Assembly: GCA_002733905.1 (NCBI GenBank)
Contig: NVXK01000023.1
Span: 1 to 64,000 of the forward strand
Reading direction: 5' to 3'
Origin: Robiginitomaculum sp.
Lineage (GTDB): Bacteria; Pseudomonadota; Alphaproteobacteria; Caulobacterales; Maricaulaceae
Length of the DNA stretch: 64,000 bases
Made by a program: the position numbers and the translations under genes. This document shows, one piece after another, positions 57,007 through 64,000 of the stretch. Below the pieces are notes generated by a model. That model was not told where the DNA came from. It searched no databases and saw nothing but the letters and a program-made list of their open reading frames with translations. Each line of letters opens with the position of its first letter. Positions within the stretch are counted from its first letter, which is position 1.

Positions 57007-59028
57007 ATGACCAAGAAAATTACAAAAATCCTGATTGCTAACCGTGGCGAAATTGCGTGTCGTGTGATGAAGACGGCACGAAAAATGGGCATTCAAACTG
57101 TGGCTGTTTATTCAGATGCCGACCGTAAAGCTTTGCATGTGCGTACAGCGGATGAGGCTATTCATATCGGGCCATCACCCGCGATTGAAAGCTATCTTGT
57201 TATCGACAAAATTATTGACGCGTGCAAGCAAAGCGGCGCGGACGCGGTGCATCCGGGTTATGGGTTCCTATCTGAAAATGCTGAATTCGCACGTCGGCTA
57301 AAAAAAGAAGACATCATCTTTATTGGCCCAACGCCTGAGAGCATGGATGCTATGGGCCTTAAGGACGCGGCCAAAAAATTGATGGAAAAAGCGGGTGTAC
57401 CTGTCACCCCTGGCTATCACGGCAAAGATCAAGACCCTCAATTGCTTAAAGCCAAAGCAGGCATGATTGGTTATCCCGTCTTGATCAAAGCGGTGGCTGG
57501 CGGCGGCGGTAAAGGCATGCGTAAGGTTGACGCCGAAGGCGATTTCCTTGACGCACTCGCATCGTGTCAACGTGAAGCACATTCTTCATTTGGTAATGAT
57601 ATTGTCTTGATCGAGAAATATATTCTCTCACCGCGTCATATCGAAGTACAAGTGTTTGGCGATCAACATGGCAATGTGGTACATATGTATGAGCGCGATT
57701 GTTCCCTGCAACGCCGTCACCAAAAGGTGATCGAAGAAGCCCCTGCCCCTGGCATGACCGAAGACGTACGTCACGCCATGACCAAAGCCGCAATAGAGGC
57801 GGCCAAGGCGGTCAATTATGAAGGTGCAGGTACGGTTGAATTTATTGTAGACGGCAGCGGCAAACTCCGCACCGATGGTTTCTGGTTCATGGAAATGAAC
57901 ACACGCTTGCAGGTGGAACACCCTGTGACGGAAATGATTACGGGTCTTGATTTAGTCGAGCTACAAATACGTGTCGCGCAGGGTGAGAAACTGCCCGAGC
58001 AAAAAGATATATCTCTCTACGGACACGCCGTTGAAGCACGGCTTTACGCAGAGGACCCTGCTAATGATTTTTTGCCGAGTATTGGCCGTATATGGTCAAT
58101 GGATGACAGTGAATATAGAGATTCCGAAGGTGGGTTTCGTATTGATACAGGGGTTAGTTCCAAAGATAATATCTCCGTTTATTACGATCCTATGATTGCT
58201 AAAGTTATTGGGTATTCCCATGAGCGCGAAGCCGCAATCTTGCAGGCCGAGCATGGGTTGATTGAAATTCAAGTGAGCGGTTTAACCACCAATATATCGT
58301 TCTTGCTGAATTGTTTGCGTAATTCCGTATTTATAAAAGGTGACATTTCTACTGGCTTTATTGAAGAACAATCCTCGACACTGATGACACCAGACCTGAA
58401 TCAATGTGATGAAATTTTAGCCTTGAGCGCCTTACGCCTCGAAGCAGAAGCACTATCTCATACTCACAATTTACCATTTGATCAGCATGAGGGGTGGCGC
58501 ATGAACCAAGACCGCAATGCCAGCTATTATTTTCAACGGGACGACGAACCAATACGTGTGTGTATTTTGGAAAGTAACGAGAAATATGCCAATGTTCAAA
58601 TTGATGATAATGAACCTCTCCGCATTAGCTTTCTAGAGGCGAGCGAAACATTCACGAATATCACCCAGTCCCTCACATATTATTGTGAGTGGGCATATGC
58701 CATTCGTGATAACCATATTAGCCTGTTTAATGACGGGGTCTTTGCACAAGCTTATTTTTACGACCCATCCACCGAGACACTATCGGTCAACGCAGGCGAT
58801 ACCATCACATCCCCTATGCCTGGGAAAATATTGGCGGTAAATGTGAAAGTTGGAGATACAGTTACCAAAGGTGACAAGCTTATCATTATGGAAGCGATGA
58901 AAATGGAAATGAGTTTAGAGGCGCCGCGTGACGGTGTTGTGAGTGTGGTCAATTGCGAAGTGAATGCACTTGTGACTGACGGCGAATTGCTTCTAGAACT
59001 TGAAACAGAAACAGAGGAAAAATCATGA
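57007..59028 (+). CDS. liuD: 3-methylcrotonyl-CoA carboxylase alpha subunit (biotin carboxylase/BCCP)
   Basis: The 673-residue subunit carboxylates biotin for LiuB. The N-terminal biotin carboxylase shows [28 protein letters not shown]-type glycine loop, and [17 protein letters not shown]. The biotinyl domain at the end has Lys632 in MEAMKMEM. It follows liuB by 70 bases with the hairpin between, and its stop overlaps the liuA start (ATGA at 59025-59028). Confidence 0.93.
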   Translation: MTKKITKILIANRGEIACRVMKTARKMGIQTVAVYSDADRKALHVRTADEAIHIGPSPAIESYLVIDKIIDACKQSGADAVHPGYGFLSENAEFARRLKKEDIIFIGPTPESMDAMGLKDAAKKLMEKAGVPVTPGYHGKDQDPQLLKAKAGMIGYPVLIKAVAGGGGKGMRKVDAEGDFLDALASCQREAHSSFGNDIVLIEKYILSPRHIEVQVFGDQHGNVVHMYERDCSLQRRHQKVIEEAPAPGMTEDVRHAMTKAAIEAAKAVNYEGAGTVEFIVDGSGKLRTDGFWFMEMNTRLQVEHPVTEMITGLDLVELQIRVAQGEKLPEQKDISLYGHAVEARLYAEDPANDFLPSIGRIWSMDDSEYRDSEGGFRIDTGVSSKDNISVYYDPMIAKVIGYSHEREAAILQAEHGLIEIQVSGLTTNISFLLNCLRNSVFIKGDISTGFIEEQSSTLMTPDLNQCDEILALSALRLEAEALSHTHNLPFDQHEGWRMNQDRNASYYFQRDDEPIRVCILESNEKYANVQIDDNEPLRISFLEASETFTNITQSLTYYCEWAYAIRDNHISLFNDGVFAQAYFYDPSTETLSVNAGDTITSPMPGKILAVNVKVGDTVTKGDKLIIMEAMKMEMSLEAPRDGVVSVVNCEVNALVTDGELLLELETETEEKS

Positions 59029-60194
59029 GTACGACATACCCAACACTAAGCTTTAATCACGGTGAAACTGCGGATATGATCCGCGAAAGTGTTCATGCAT
59101 TTGCACAGGCCGAGATCGCGCCGATTGCCCAAAAAATTGACGCCGACAATCATTTCCCACGTGAATTATGGAATAAAATGGGGGATCTTGGGCTTCTCGG
59201 TATTACTGTTGAAGAAGAGTTTGGTGGTTTGGGTCTTGGTTATCTTGAGCATACAATTGCGATGGAAGAAATCAGTCGTGCCTCTGCCTCGGTCGGGCTT
59301 TCTTACGGTGCCCATTCAAATCTTTGCATAAATCAATTACGCCGTTGGGGCAGTGATGAGCAAAAACGTAAATACCTGCCTAAACTGATTTCGGGTGAGC
59401 ATGTTGGCTCGCTCGCCATGTCAGAATCAGGTGCTGGTTCCGACGTTGTGTCCATGTCCCTACGCGCCGAAGAAAAATCAGATCATTATGTGCTGAACGG
59501 GACTAAAATGTGGATCACCAATGGGCCGATCGCAGATGTTCTTATTGTCTATTCAAAAACGGGGCCTGACGAAGGCTCACGTGGCATCACCACTTTCATT
59601 ATCGAAAAAGGGTTTAAAGGATTCTCGACCACGCAAAAATTAGACAAACTTGGCATGCGCGGTTCGGATACATGTGAGCTTGTATTCCAAGACTGCATCG
59701 TGCCCAAAGAAAACATTATGGGGCCCAAAGGCGGCGGTGTTGGCATTCTTATGTCTGGCCTTGATTATGAACGCACAGTTCTTTCTGGTGGCCCTATCGG
59801 AATTATGCAGGCCTGCCTTGACGTCGTGCTTCCCTATATTCATGACCGCAAACAATTCGGAAAATCTATTGGTCAATTTCAACTGATCCAAGGAAAAATA
59901 GCCGATATGTATGTAGCGCTTTCCACGTCCCGTGCCTATGTCTATGCCGTTGCACAAGCGTGTGACCGTGGTGAAACGGCGCGTAAAGACGCGGCTGGTG
60001 CCATCCTTTATTCCGCTGAACGGGCAACCCAGTGCGCCCTAGACGCCATTCAGCTATTAGGCGGCAATGGTTATATTAATGAATTTCCCACAGGGCGTTT
60101 ATTACGCGATGCCAAATTATATGAAATTGGCGCAGGTACATCCGAAATTCGCCGTTGGTTGATTGGACGTGAATTGTTTGGCGAAACTGGATAG
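59025..60194 (+). CDS. liuA: Isovaleryl-CoA dehydrogenase
   Basis: This FAD enzyme oxidises isovaleryl-CoA to 3-methylcrotonyl-CoA, the substrate of LiuBD. The 389 residues include [26 protein letters not shown] and, decisively, [17 protein letters not shown], which carries the isovaleryl-type catalytic Glu. The C-terminal [11 protein letters not shown] has Ala in place of the medium-chain Glu, as in this subfamily. The four-base overlap with liuD implies coupled translation. liuC and liuE do not follow. Confidence 0.94.
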   Translation: MSTTYPTLSFNHGETADMIRESVHAFAQAEIAPIAQKIDADNHFPRELWNKMGDLGLLGITVEEEFGGLGLGYLEHTIAMEEISRASASVGLSYGAHSNLCINQLRRWGSDEQKRKYLPKLISGEHVGSLAMSESGAGSDVVSMSLRAEEKSDHYVLNGTKMWITNGPIADVLIVYSKTGPDEGSRGITTFIIEKGFKGFSTTQKLDKLGMRGSDTCELVFQDCIVPKENIMGPKGGGVGILMSGLDYERTVLSGGPIGIMQACLDVVLPYIHDRKQFGKSIGQFQLIQGKIADMYVALSTSRAYVYAVAQACDRGETARKDAAGAILYSAERATQCALDAIQLLGGNGYINEFPTGRLLRDAKLYEIGAGTSEIRRWLIGRELFGETG

Positions 60195-60243
60195 TTTCAC
60201 CAAACAATATCAACTATTTTCAGACTTGTTGCAGAAAAAAAGA

Positions 60244-60350
60244 GATGCCTTCCCCCGAAAACATCTCCCTCTTCAAGTCCCCGAGCTTATGCAAGGTCCA
60301 CATACGCTTGCGGCTCTAAGGAGACCCTTTTCCCATTGAAAAAGGATCAA
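60244..60350 (+). ncRNA. Candidate structured RNA (rod with central bubble)
   Basis: Successive arms pair by eye: GAT(G)CCTT with AAGGATC, GAAAA with TTTTC, TCTCC with GGAGA, GAGC with GCTC, and GCAAG with CTTGC. The large one-sided bubble contains CAAGTCCCC. The layout and the pyrimidine-rich bubble recall 6S RNA or a trans-acting small RNA, but I cannot confirm a family, a promoter or even the strand. It may merely be the 3' untranslated region of liuA. Confidence 0.3.
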
Positions 60351-60358
60351 AATTTAGT

Positions 60359-60398
60359 GAACCTCACCTTACACGGGGCGCGTGGTAGGGTGAGGTTC
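60359..60398 (+). terminator. Strong hairpin, possible end of the liu transcript
   Basis: GAACCTCACC (60359-60368) and GGTGAGGTTC (60389-60398) pair perfectly, and the stem extends inward with two mismatches around a GGGC-type loop. No T-run follows, so termination would have to be atypical or Rho-assisted. Confidence 0.45.
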
Positions 60399-60464
60399 TA
60401 TATTAAAAGCATGAGCTTCCAACGCCTTCCTGTTTATATCACGGAACCTGAACGCAATCTAAAC

Positions 60465-60492
60465 AAAAAAATTCAATACACCCTATGAGGGT
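60465..60492 (-). terminator. Possible terminator of the nitroreductase gene
   Basis: ACCCT-ATG-AGGGT (60480-60492) is a short hairpin followed, on the minus strand, by eight bases and seven T. It lies just past the nitroreductase stop. Confidence 0.4.
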
Positions 60493-60512
60493 AATTTTGA
60501 AAACTCGTAAAC

Positions 60513-61136
60513 TTATTTTGACCAATATTTTATTATTTTTTCGACCTCTGGGCGTGCCCGTTCTGTAAGTGGTTCTACACAAGATCCTATATAAATAAAG
60601 CCCGCCATGCGTTCAGACGCCGCTAAATCAAGTGCGCGCTCTATTTCTGGATCAAATGCATACCATTCCGTCAGCCATTGCGCCGCAAAACCACTTGCGC
60701 GGGCGGCGAGAAGCATATTCATGCACACAGCCCCTGCCGACAATTCTTGTTCCCATTTCGGTGTCCCTCTTGGGCAATCCACTGGCGAAGAGACCACACC
60801 GACGACCAAAGGTGCGCGTAGAAACCGCTCGCGTTCAAAATCTACACGCGCATCTTCTACATCTGGACAATCACAGGCGAATTTTTTCGCAAGATGTTCA
60901 CCGAAATCAGCACGAGCTTGTCCTTGAAACACAATAAAACGCCAAGGCGAAAGCTTGCGGTGGTCTGGCACACGGGCGCTGAGTCGTAAAATCAGTGCGA
61001 GTTCGTGTTCATTTGGCCCCGGGTTTTGCATAAGTTTTACAAGCGTTGAGCGTCTTTGCGATAGAAAAGACAGAACTTCTGGACTTGCTTGCACAGCGTC
61101 GAGGCAATCATTTTTGAGTGGTGCGTCAGTTTTCAT
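60513..61136 (-). CDS. Nitroreductase family protein
   Basis: The 207-residue flavoprotein has the YdjA-like small nitroreductase layout: FLSQRRSTLVKLM at the N-terminus, ARVPDHRKLSPWRFIVF (FMN phosphate site) and a later GFAAQWLTEW loop. Such enzymes transfer hydride from NAD(P)H to nitro or quinone compounds; the natural substrate is unknown. It is divergent from ridA, with 49 bases between starts. Confidence 0.9.
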   Translation of the reverse strand: MKTDAPLKNDCLDAVQASPEVLSFLSQRRSTLVKLMQNPGPNEHELALILRLSARVPDHRKLSPWRFIVFQGQARADFGEHLAKKFACDCPDVEDARVDFERERFLRAPLVVGVVSSPVDCPRGTPKWEQELSAGAVCMNMLLAARASGFAAQWLTEWYAFDPEIERALDLAASERMAGFIYIGSCVEPLTERARPEVEKIIKYWSK

Positions 61137-61185
61137 ATTTACCCATGTATATTTCTCTAGTAGCTATTAGCAAAAGGAGTCACTT

Positions 61186-61659
61186 ATGAACGCAATTGAA
61201 ACGCGCTTGGCCGCATTAGGTCATGTTTTACCAAAGCCGGTCGCCCCCGTGGCGAATTACCTGCCCTATATTGTCAGCGGTAATTTAGTCTTTATCGCAG
61301 GTCAAGTATCTCTTTCTGCGGACGGTATATTAGCCAAAGGCCGCCTTGGTGAAAACCTTAGTGTGGAACAAGGCCAAGAGGCCGCGCGCTATTGTGCGCT
61401 GAACCTGATTGCCCAAATGAAGTCTGCGTGCGGCGGTGATCTTGGCCGTGTGAAACGTATTGTAAAAGTCGGCGGTTTTGTCTGTGCAGGCGCACAAAAC
61501 ACGGCTGTTGATATCCCGAAAATCATCAATGGGTGTTCGGATTTGCTCGTGGATGTTTTTGGTGACGCAGGCAAGCATGCACGTTTTGCCGTTGGGTCGC
61601 CGTCCCTTCCCCTTGATTGCGCCGTAGAAATCGATGCAATTGTGGAAATCGAGGTCTAA
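61186..61659 (+). CDS. ridA: RidA family reactive-intermediate deaminase
   Basis: RidA-fold proteins hydrolyse reactive enamine/imine intermediates of PLP enzymes. The 157-residue sequence has ALGHVLPKPVAPVANYLPYI, FIAGQVSLSADG and the late HARFAVGSPSLPLDCAVEI. This is the longer YjgF/RidA subgroup common in alphaproteobacteria; the Arg of HARFAVG is the conserved substrate-binding Arg. An AAAAGGAG ribosome site precedes the ATG. The FemAB-like gene follows in the same frame. Confidence 0.92.
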   Translation: MNAIETRLAALGHVLPKPVAPVANYLPYIVSGNLVFIAGQVSLSADGILAKGRLGENLSVEQGQEAARYCALNLIAQMKSACGGDLGRVKRIVKVGGFVCAGAQNTAVDIPKIINGCSDLLVDVFGDAGKHARFAVGSPSLPLDCAVEIDAIVEIEV

Positions 61660-61767
61660 CCCATCCCCCCATTTCACGCACGCATTCTCAACTCTATTGA
61701 TCAAGTCAAAGCAGAGGACTGGAATGCATTATGTGCAAAACGGGACAGCACCGCCTATAATCCATTT

Positions 61768-62826
61768 GTGGATTGGCATTTTCTACAAGCTTTAGAAGCA
61801 AGTGGTTCCGTTGGGCACAATGATGACACCCAGACAGGTTGGCAGGTTTGCCATATCTGGCTCGAAGATATGCAGGGGCACGGCGTTGGCGCGGCGCCGC
61901 TTTATCTTAAATACCATTCCAGAGGTGAGTATGTTTTTGACCAAGGTTGGGCCAACGCAGCCGAAGGCGCAGGGCTTGCCTATTATCCAAAGCTACAATG
62001 CGCAATTCCTTTTACACCTGCGACTGGGCCAAGGCTACTGGCCGCGACGCCCGAAATAAAGAACACCCTTATTAAGACCATGCAAGATTTTTGCCTGCAA
62101 AATCAATTCTCGGGCGTGCATATAAGCTTTTGTGACGAGGACACACAGAGCGCATGTATTGAGCAAGGTTTCCTCGCGCGGACAGATAGGCAATTTCATT
62201 TTATCAATCGGGATTATAAGAACTTTGATGAATTTCTTGCTAGCCTTACCTCTCGCAAGCGTAAAAAGATAAAATCAGAACGTAGGCGTGCCTGTGAAAA
62301 CATCACGATAAAGCGACTACGCGGCGATGATATCAAGACAGCCCATTGGGACGCGTTCTTTGCATTTTATATCGATACGTCAGAGCGGAAATGGGGGCAG
62401 GCCTATCTTACACGTGAGTTTTTCGCCCGCATTCATGACAGCATGCGTGATCAAATTTTATTGATGATCGCCTATGACGGCGAGACGCCGATTGCGGGGG
62501 CGCTTAATTTTATTGGCGGCGACACATTGTTTGGACGGCAATGGGGATGTAACCAGCATATTCCCTTTTTACATTTCGAGCTGTGCTATTATCAAGCCAT
62601 CGAAGCAGGCATTGAACTGGGATTGGCGAAAGTCGAGGCTGGCGCACAAGGTGAACATAAATTGGCACGTGGATACGAACCCACGACGACCTATTCCGCG
62701 CATTTTTTAGCCCATGCAGGACTACGCGACGCCATTGATAATTTCTTGGCACAAGAACGCCGCGCTGTCGCACACGAGATAAGTGTGCTAGACACATATT
62801 CACCTTTTAAGAACGACACTACTTAA
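61768..62826 (+). CDS. FemAB/GNAT-like acyltransferase (DUF482 type), start uncertain
   Basis: The protein belongs to the FemAB-like PF04339 (formerly DUF482) group: FLQALEASGSVG near the N-terminus, PLYLKYHSRGEYVFDQGW, the basic stretch SRKRKKIKSERRRA and GRQWGCNQHIPFLHFELCYY. The first canonical start is GTG 61768, but the frame is open back to the ridA stop at 61659. Those 36 codons encode the family-like ARILNSIDQVKAEDWNALC. A GAGG at 61651-61654 stands eight bases before an ATC at 61663, so a rare ATC/ATT start or a sequencing slip in the C6 run at 61665-61670 is possible. Function is unknown. Confidence 0.8.
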   Translation: MDWHFLQALEASGSVGHNDDTQTGWQVCHIWLEDMQGHGVGAAPLYLKYHSRGEYVFDQGWANAAEGAGLAYYPKLQCAIPFTPATGPRLLAATPEIKNTLIKTMQDFCLQNQFSGVHISFCDEDTQSACIEQGFLARTDRQFHFINRDYKNFDEFLASLTSRKRKKIKSERRRACENITIKRLRGDDIKTAHWDAFFAFYIDTSERKWGQAYLTREFFARIHDSMRDQILLMIAYDGETPIAGALNFIGGDTLFGRQWGCNQHIPFLHFELCYYQAIEAGIELGLAKVEAGAQGEHKLARGYEPTTTYSAHFLAHAGLRDAIDNFLAQERRAVAHEISVLDTYSPFKNDTT

Positions 62827-62838
62827 GAAAGACACAAA

Positions 62839-63273
62839 ATGAGCCTTAACGGAATATATGATACCGATAATATTTTCGCGAAAATTGTACGTGGGGAAAT
62901 GCCATGTGTAAAAGTATTTGAAGATGAGGATACGCTTGCATTTATGGATGTGTTTCCACAGAGCAAAGGCCATATGCTTGTCATTCCTAAAAAAGAAAGC
63001 GCGCGCAATTTACTGGACGTCAATCCCGACGCCCTCGCCCCAATATTGAAAACCGTACAGCGCGTCGCCCACGCCATGAAAACTGCACTTTCACCCGACG
63101 GTATTATCATTACCCAGTTCAACGGTGCCCCTGCGGGTCAGACCGTCTTTCATCTACATTTTCACATCATCCCGCGCTATGACAACACAGGGCTTGGCCA
63201 ACATGCCAGCGGCGGCATGGCGGATATGGATGAGTTAAATGCCATCGCTGCACGTATTCAATCCGCACTTTAG
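62839..63273 (+). CDS. HIT family (histidine triad) protein
   Basis: The 144-residue nucleotide hydrolase/transferase has the HIT signature TVFHLHFHIIPR and the N-terminal DNIFAKIVRGEMPC typical of the Hint branch. It probably hydrolyses AMP-conjugates. It starts 12 bases after the FemAB-like gene on the same strand and overlaps the end of the convergent DsrE-like gene by four bases. Confidence 0.94.
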   Translation: MSLNGIYDTDNIFAKIVRGEMPCVKVFEDEDTLAFMDVFPQSKGHMLVIPKKESARNLLDVNPDALAPILKTVQRVAHAMKTALSPDGIIITQFNGAPAGQTVFHLHFHIIPRYDNTGLGQHASGGMADMDELNAIAARIQSAL

Positions 63274-63830
63274 AACGGGTTGAGCGTATAGCCCTTTTGC
63301 TGAAGTTGTGCATGAACAGTCATTGCAGACAGAGCCATTGTGACACCAGGCAATAAATCTTTATTTTGAACATCATAATATGCGGCGGATTGCCCACAAA
63401 CATAAATGTCTACGCCGTAATCAATGAGAGCTTTGACGAGATCAGCGTTAAGGTTTTCTGACTCGGTTTCGCCTTTGCCTAAGGTGCGCGTATAATAATC
63501 CGCTTGCGTTACATCACGAACCGCGCCGCCATGAATGACGATAGCAAGTTTGATGTTCTTGCGTTTAATACCCACAGCTTCGTGCATATTAATAAATCGC
63601 GCTGCAGTTTCCAAGTTTCTACTAAGCTTACCTGTGTTTGTACGTGTATTCACATCATAAGCAATTTTAAATTTTGTTCGTGTACTTAAAGGATGTTGGG
63701 TCTCTACATGTGCGATTTTTCCATATTGCGGAATTGCTGTTCCAGCTTTGAAATTGTCAATACCTGCAAACGCGTTCACACTCGTTAATACTGTAAGCAT
63801 AGCCGCTAAACTTATTGTTTTAAGTCTCAT
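63270..63830 (-). CDS. Secreted DsrE/DsrF-like protein
   Basis: The product has a signal peptide (TISLAAMLTVLTSVNAFA) and a DsrE-like domain with the conserved Cys in IYVCGQSAAYYDV. The earlier KLAIVIHGGAVRDV strand-loop fits the same fold. The 186 residues are otherwise unremarkable. DsrE-fold proteins often carry sulfur on that Cys; exported versions are known but poorly understood. An AGGAG ribosome site precedes the ATG. No sulfur-oxidation gene is nearby. Confidence 0.82.
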   Translation of the reverse strand: MRLKTISLAAMLTVLTSVNAFAGIDNFKAGTAIPQYGKIAHVETQHPLSTRTKFKIAYDVNTRTNTGKLSRNLETAARFINMHEAVGIKRKNIKLAIVIHGGAVRDVTQADYYTRTLGKGETESENLNADLVKALIDYGVDIYVCGQSAAYYDVQNKDLLPGVTMALSAMTVHAQLQQKGYTLNPF

Positions 63831-64000
63831 ATTATCTCCTCCTGTTTTGTTATAAGTGTATTCCTAAACACGTATTGAACGCAACATCTACGACACCTCT
63901 CTTGGCGTTCTTTTGATTTCCAGAGAGCTTGAGTTGACACGCTCGCCTTAACCATAGGATGTATCTGGGTGGTGTTTTTCAGTGCGAAGCCATTTAATCA

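Larger units (their letters stand above)
60195..60512. other. Convergent intergenic region after liuA, rich in secondary structure
   Basis: No coding frame is apparent. The stretch contains a bulged rod-like fold (60244-60350), a strong hairpin (60359-60398) and, for the opposite strand, a hairpin with a T-run (60465-60492). These are listed separately. Confidence 0.6.

Overview
The window looks like chromosomal DNA of a marine-type alphaproteobacterium with a GC content in the mid-forties (judged by eye). The strongest lineage marker is a clear homologue of SpmX (31408-32667), the lysozyme-derived polarity factor of dimorphic Caulobacterales and their relatives. ClpS-ClpA, a DUF1489 protein, the RidA/FemAB-like/HIT block and an Entner-Doudoroff operon also fit alphaproteobacteria. 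A Hyphomonadaceae/Maricaulaceae-like host is an inference.

Layout. 2-1529: end of a branched-chain 2-oxoacid dehydrogenase E2 gene and its lipoamide dehydrogenase. 1646-3293: a tRNA with CAT anticodon whose 3' part is repeated 1.57 kb downstream, enclosing a small AT-rich island with a truncated CHC2 primase-type gene and a lipoprotein. 3359-8795: methionine gamma-lyase, an Lrp-type regulator and a long PutA. 9058-20950: a TetR regulator and an Atu-like (acyclic terpene/branched acyl-CoA) cluster with DUF1446 AtuA, a biotin-dependent acyl-CoA carboxylase, an enoyl-CoA hydratase, two acyl-CoA dehydrogenases, a TIGR03084 protein and a CoA ligase. 20961-35578: housekeeping genes (MscS channel, hydrolase, ClpA/ClpS, D,D-carboxypeptidase, PanC, M20 amidohydrolase, SpmX, MgtE, YcaQ-type glycosylase). 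35646-40092: a three-gene aromatic hydroxylation and ring-cleavage cassette with a TetR gene. 40441-48502: two small lipoproteins, a 12-bp minisatellite, tRNA-Leu(CAA), YqaA, MurI, a GT39 transferase, lipoprotein MsrA and an MBL hydrolase with a TetR gene. 48820-54246: transaldolase-zwf-pgl-edd-eda. 54318-55187: secreted nuclease-like protein. 55332-60194: liuB-liuD-liuA (leucine/isovalerate). 60513-63830: nitroreductase, RidA, FemAB-like, HIT and DsrE-like genes.

The catabolic genes form a theme: BCKDH, isovaleryl-CoA dehydrogenase, methylcrotonyl-CoA carboxylase, PutA and methionine gamma-lyase point to growth on amino acids, with a second acyl-CoA carboxylase route for methyl-branched acids. 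Glucose is predicted to be used through the Entner-Doudoroff route. I found no CRISPR array, complete transposon, prophage or obviously novel defence system. The most notable items are the tRNA-flanked micro-island, the Atu-like operon lacking its alcohol/aldehyde oxidation genes, perfect dyads in front of two TetR-associated operons, the SpmX pseudo-lysozyme, a long hairpin between liuB and liuD, a structured non-coding region after liuA, and a FemAB-like gene whose conserved N-terminus has no canonical start codon.
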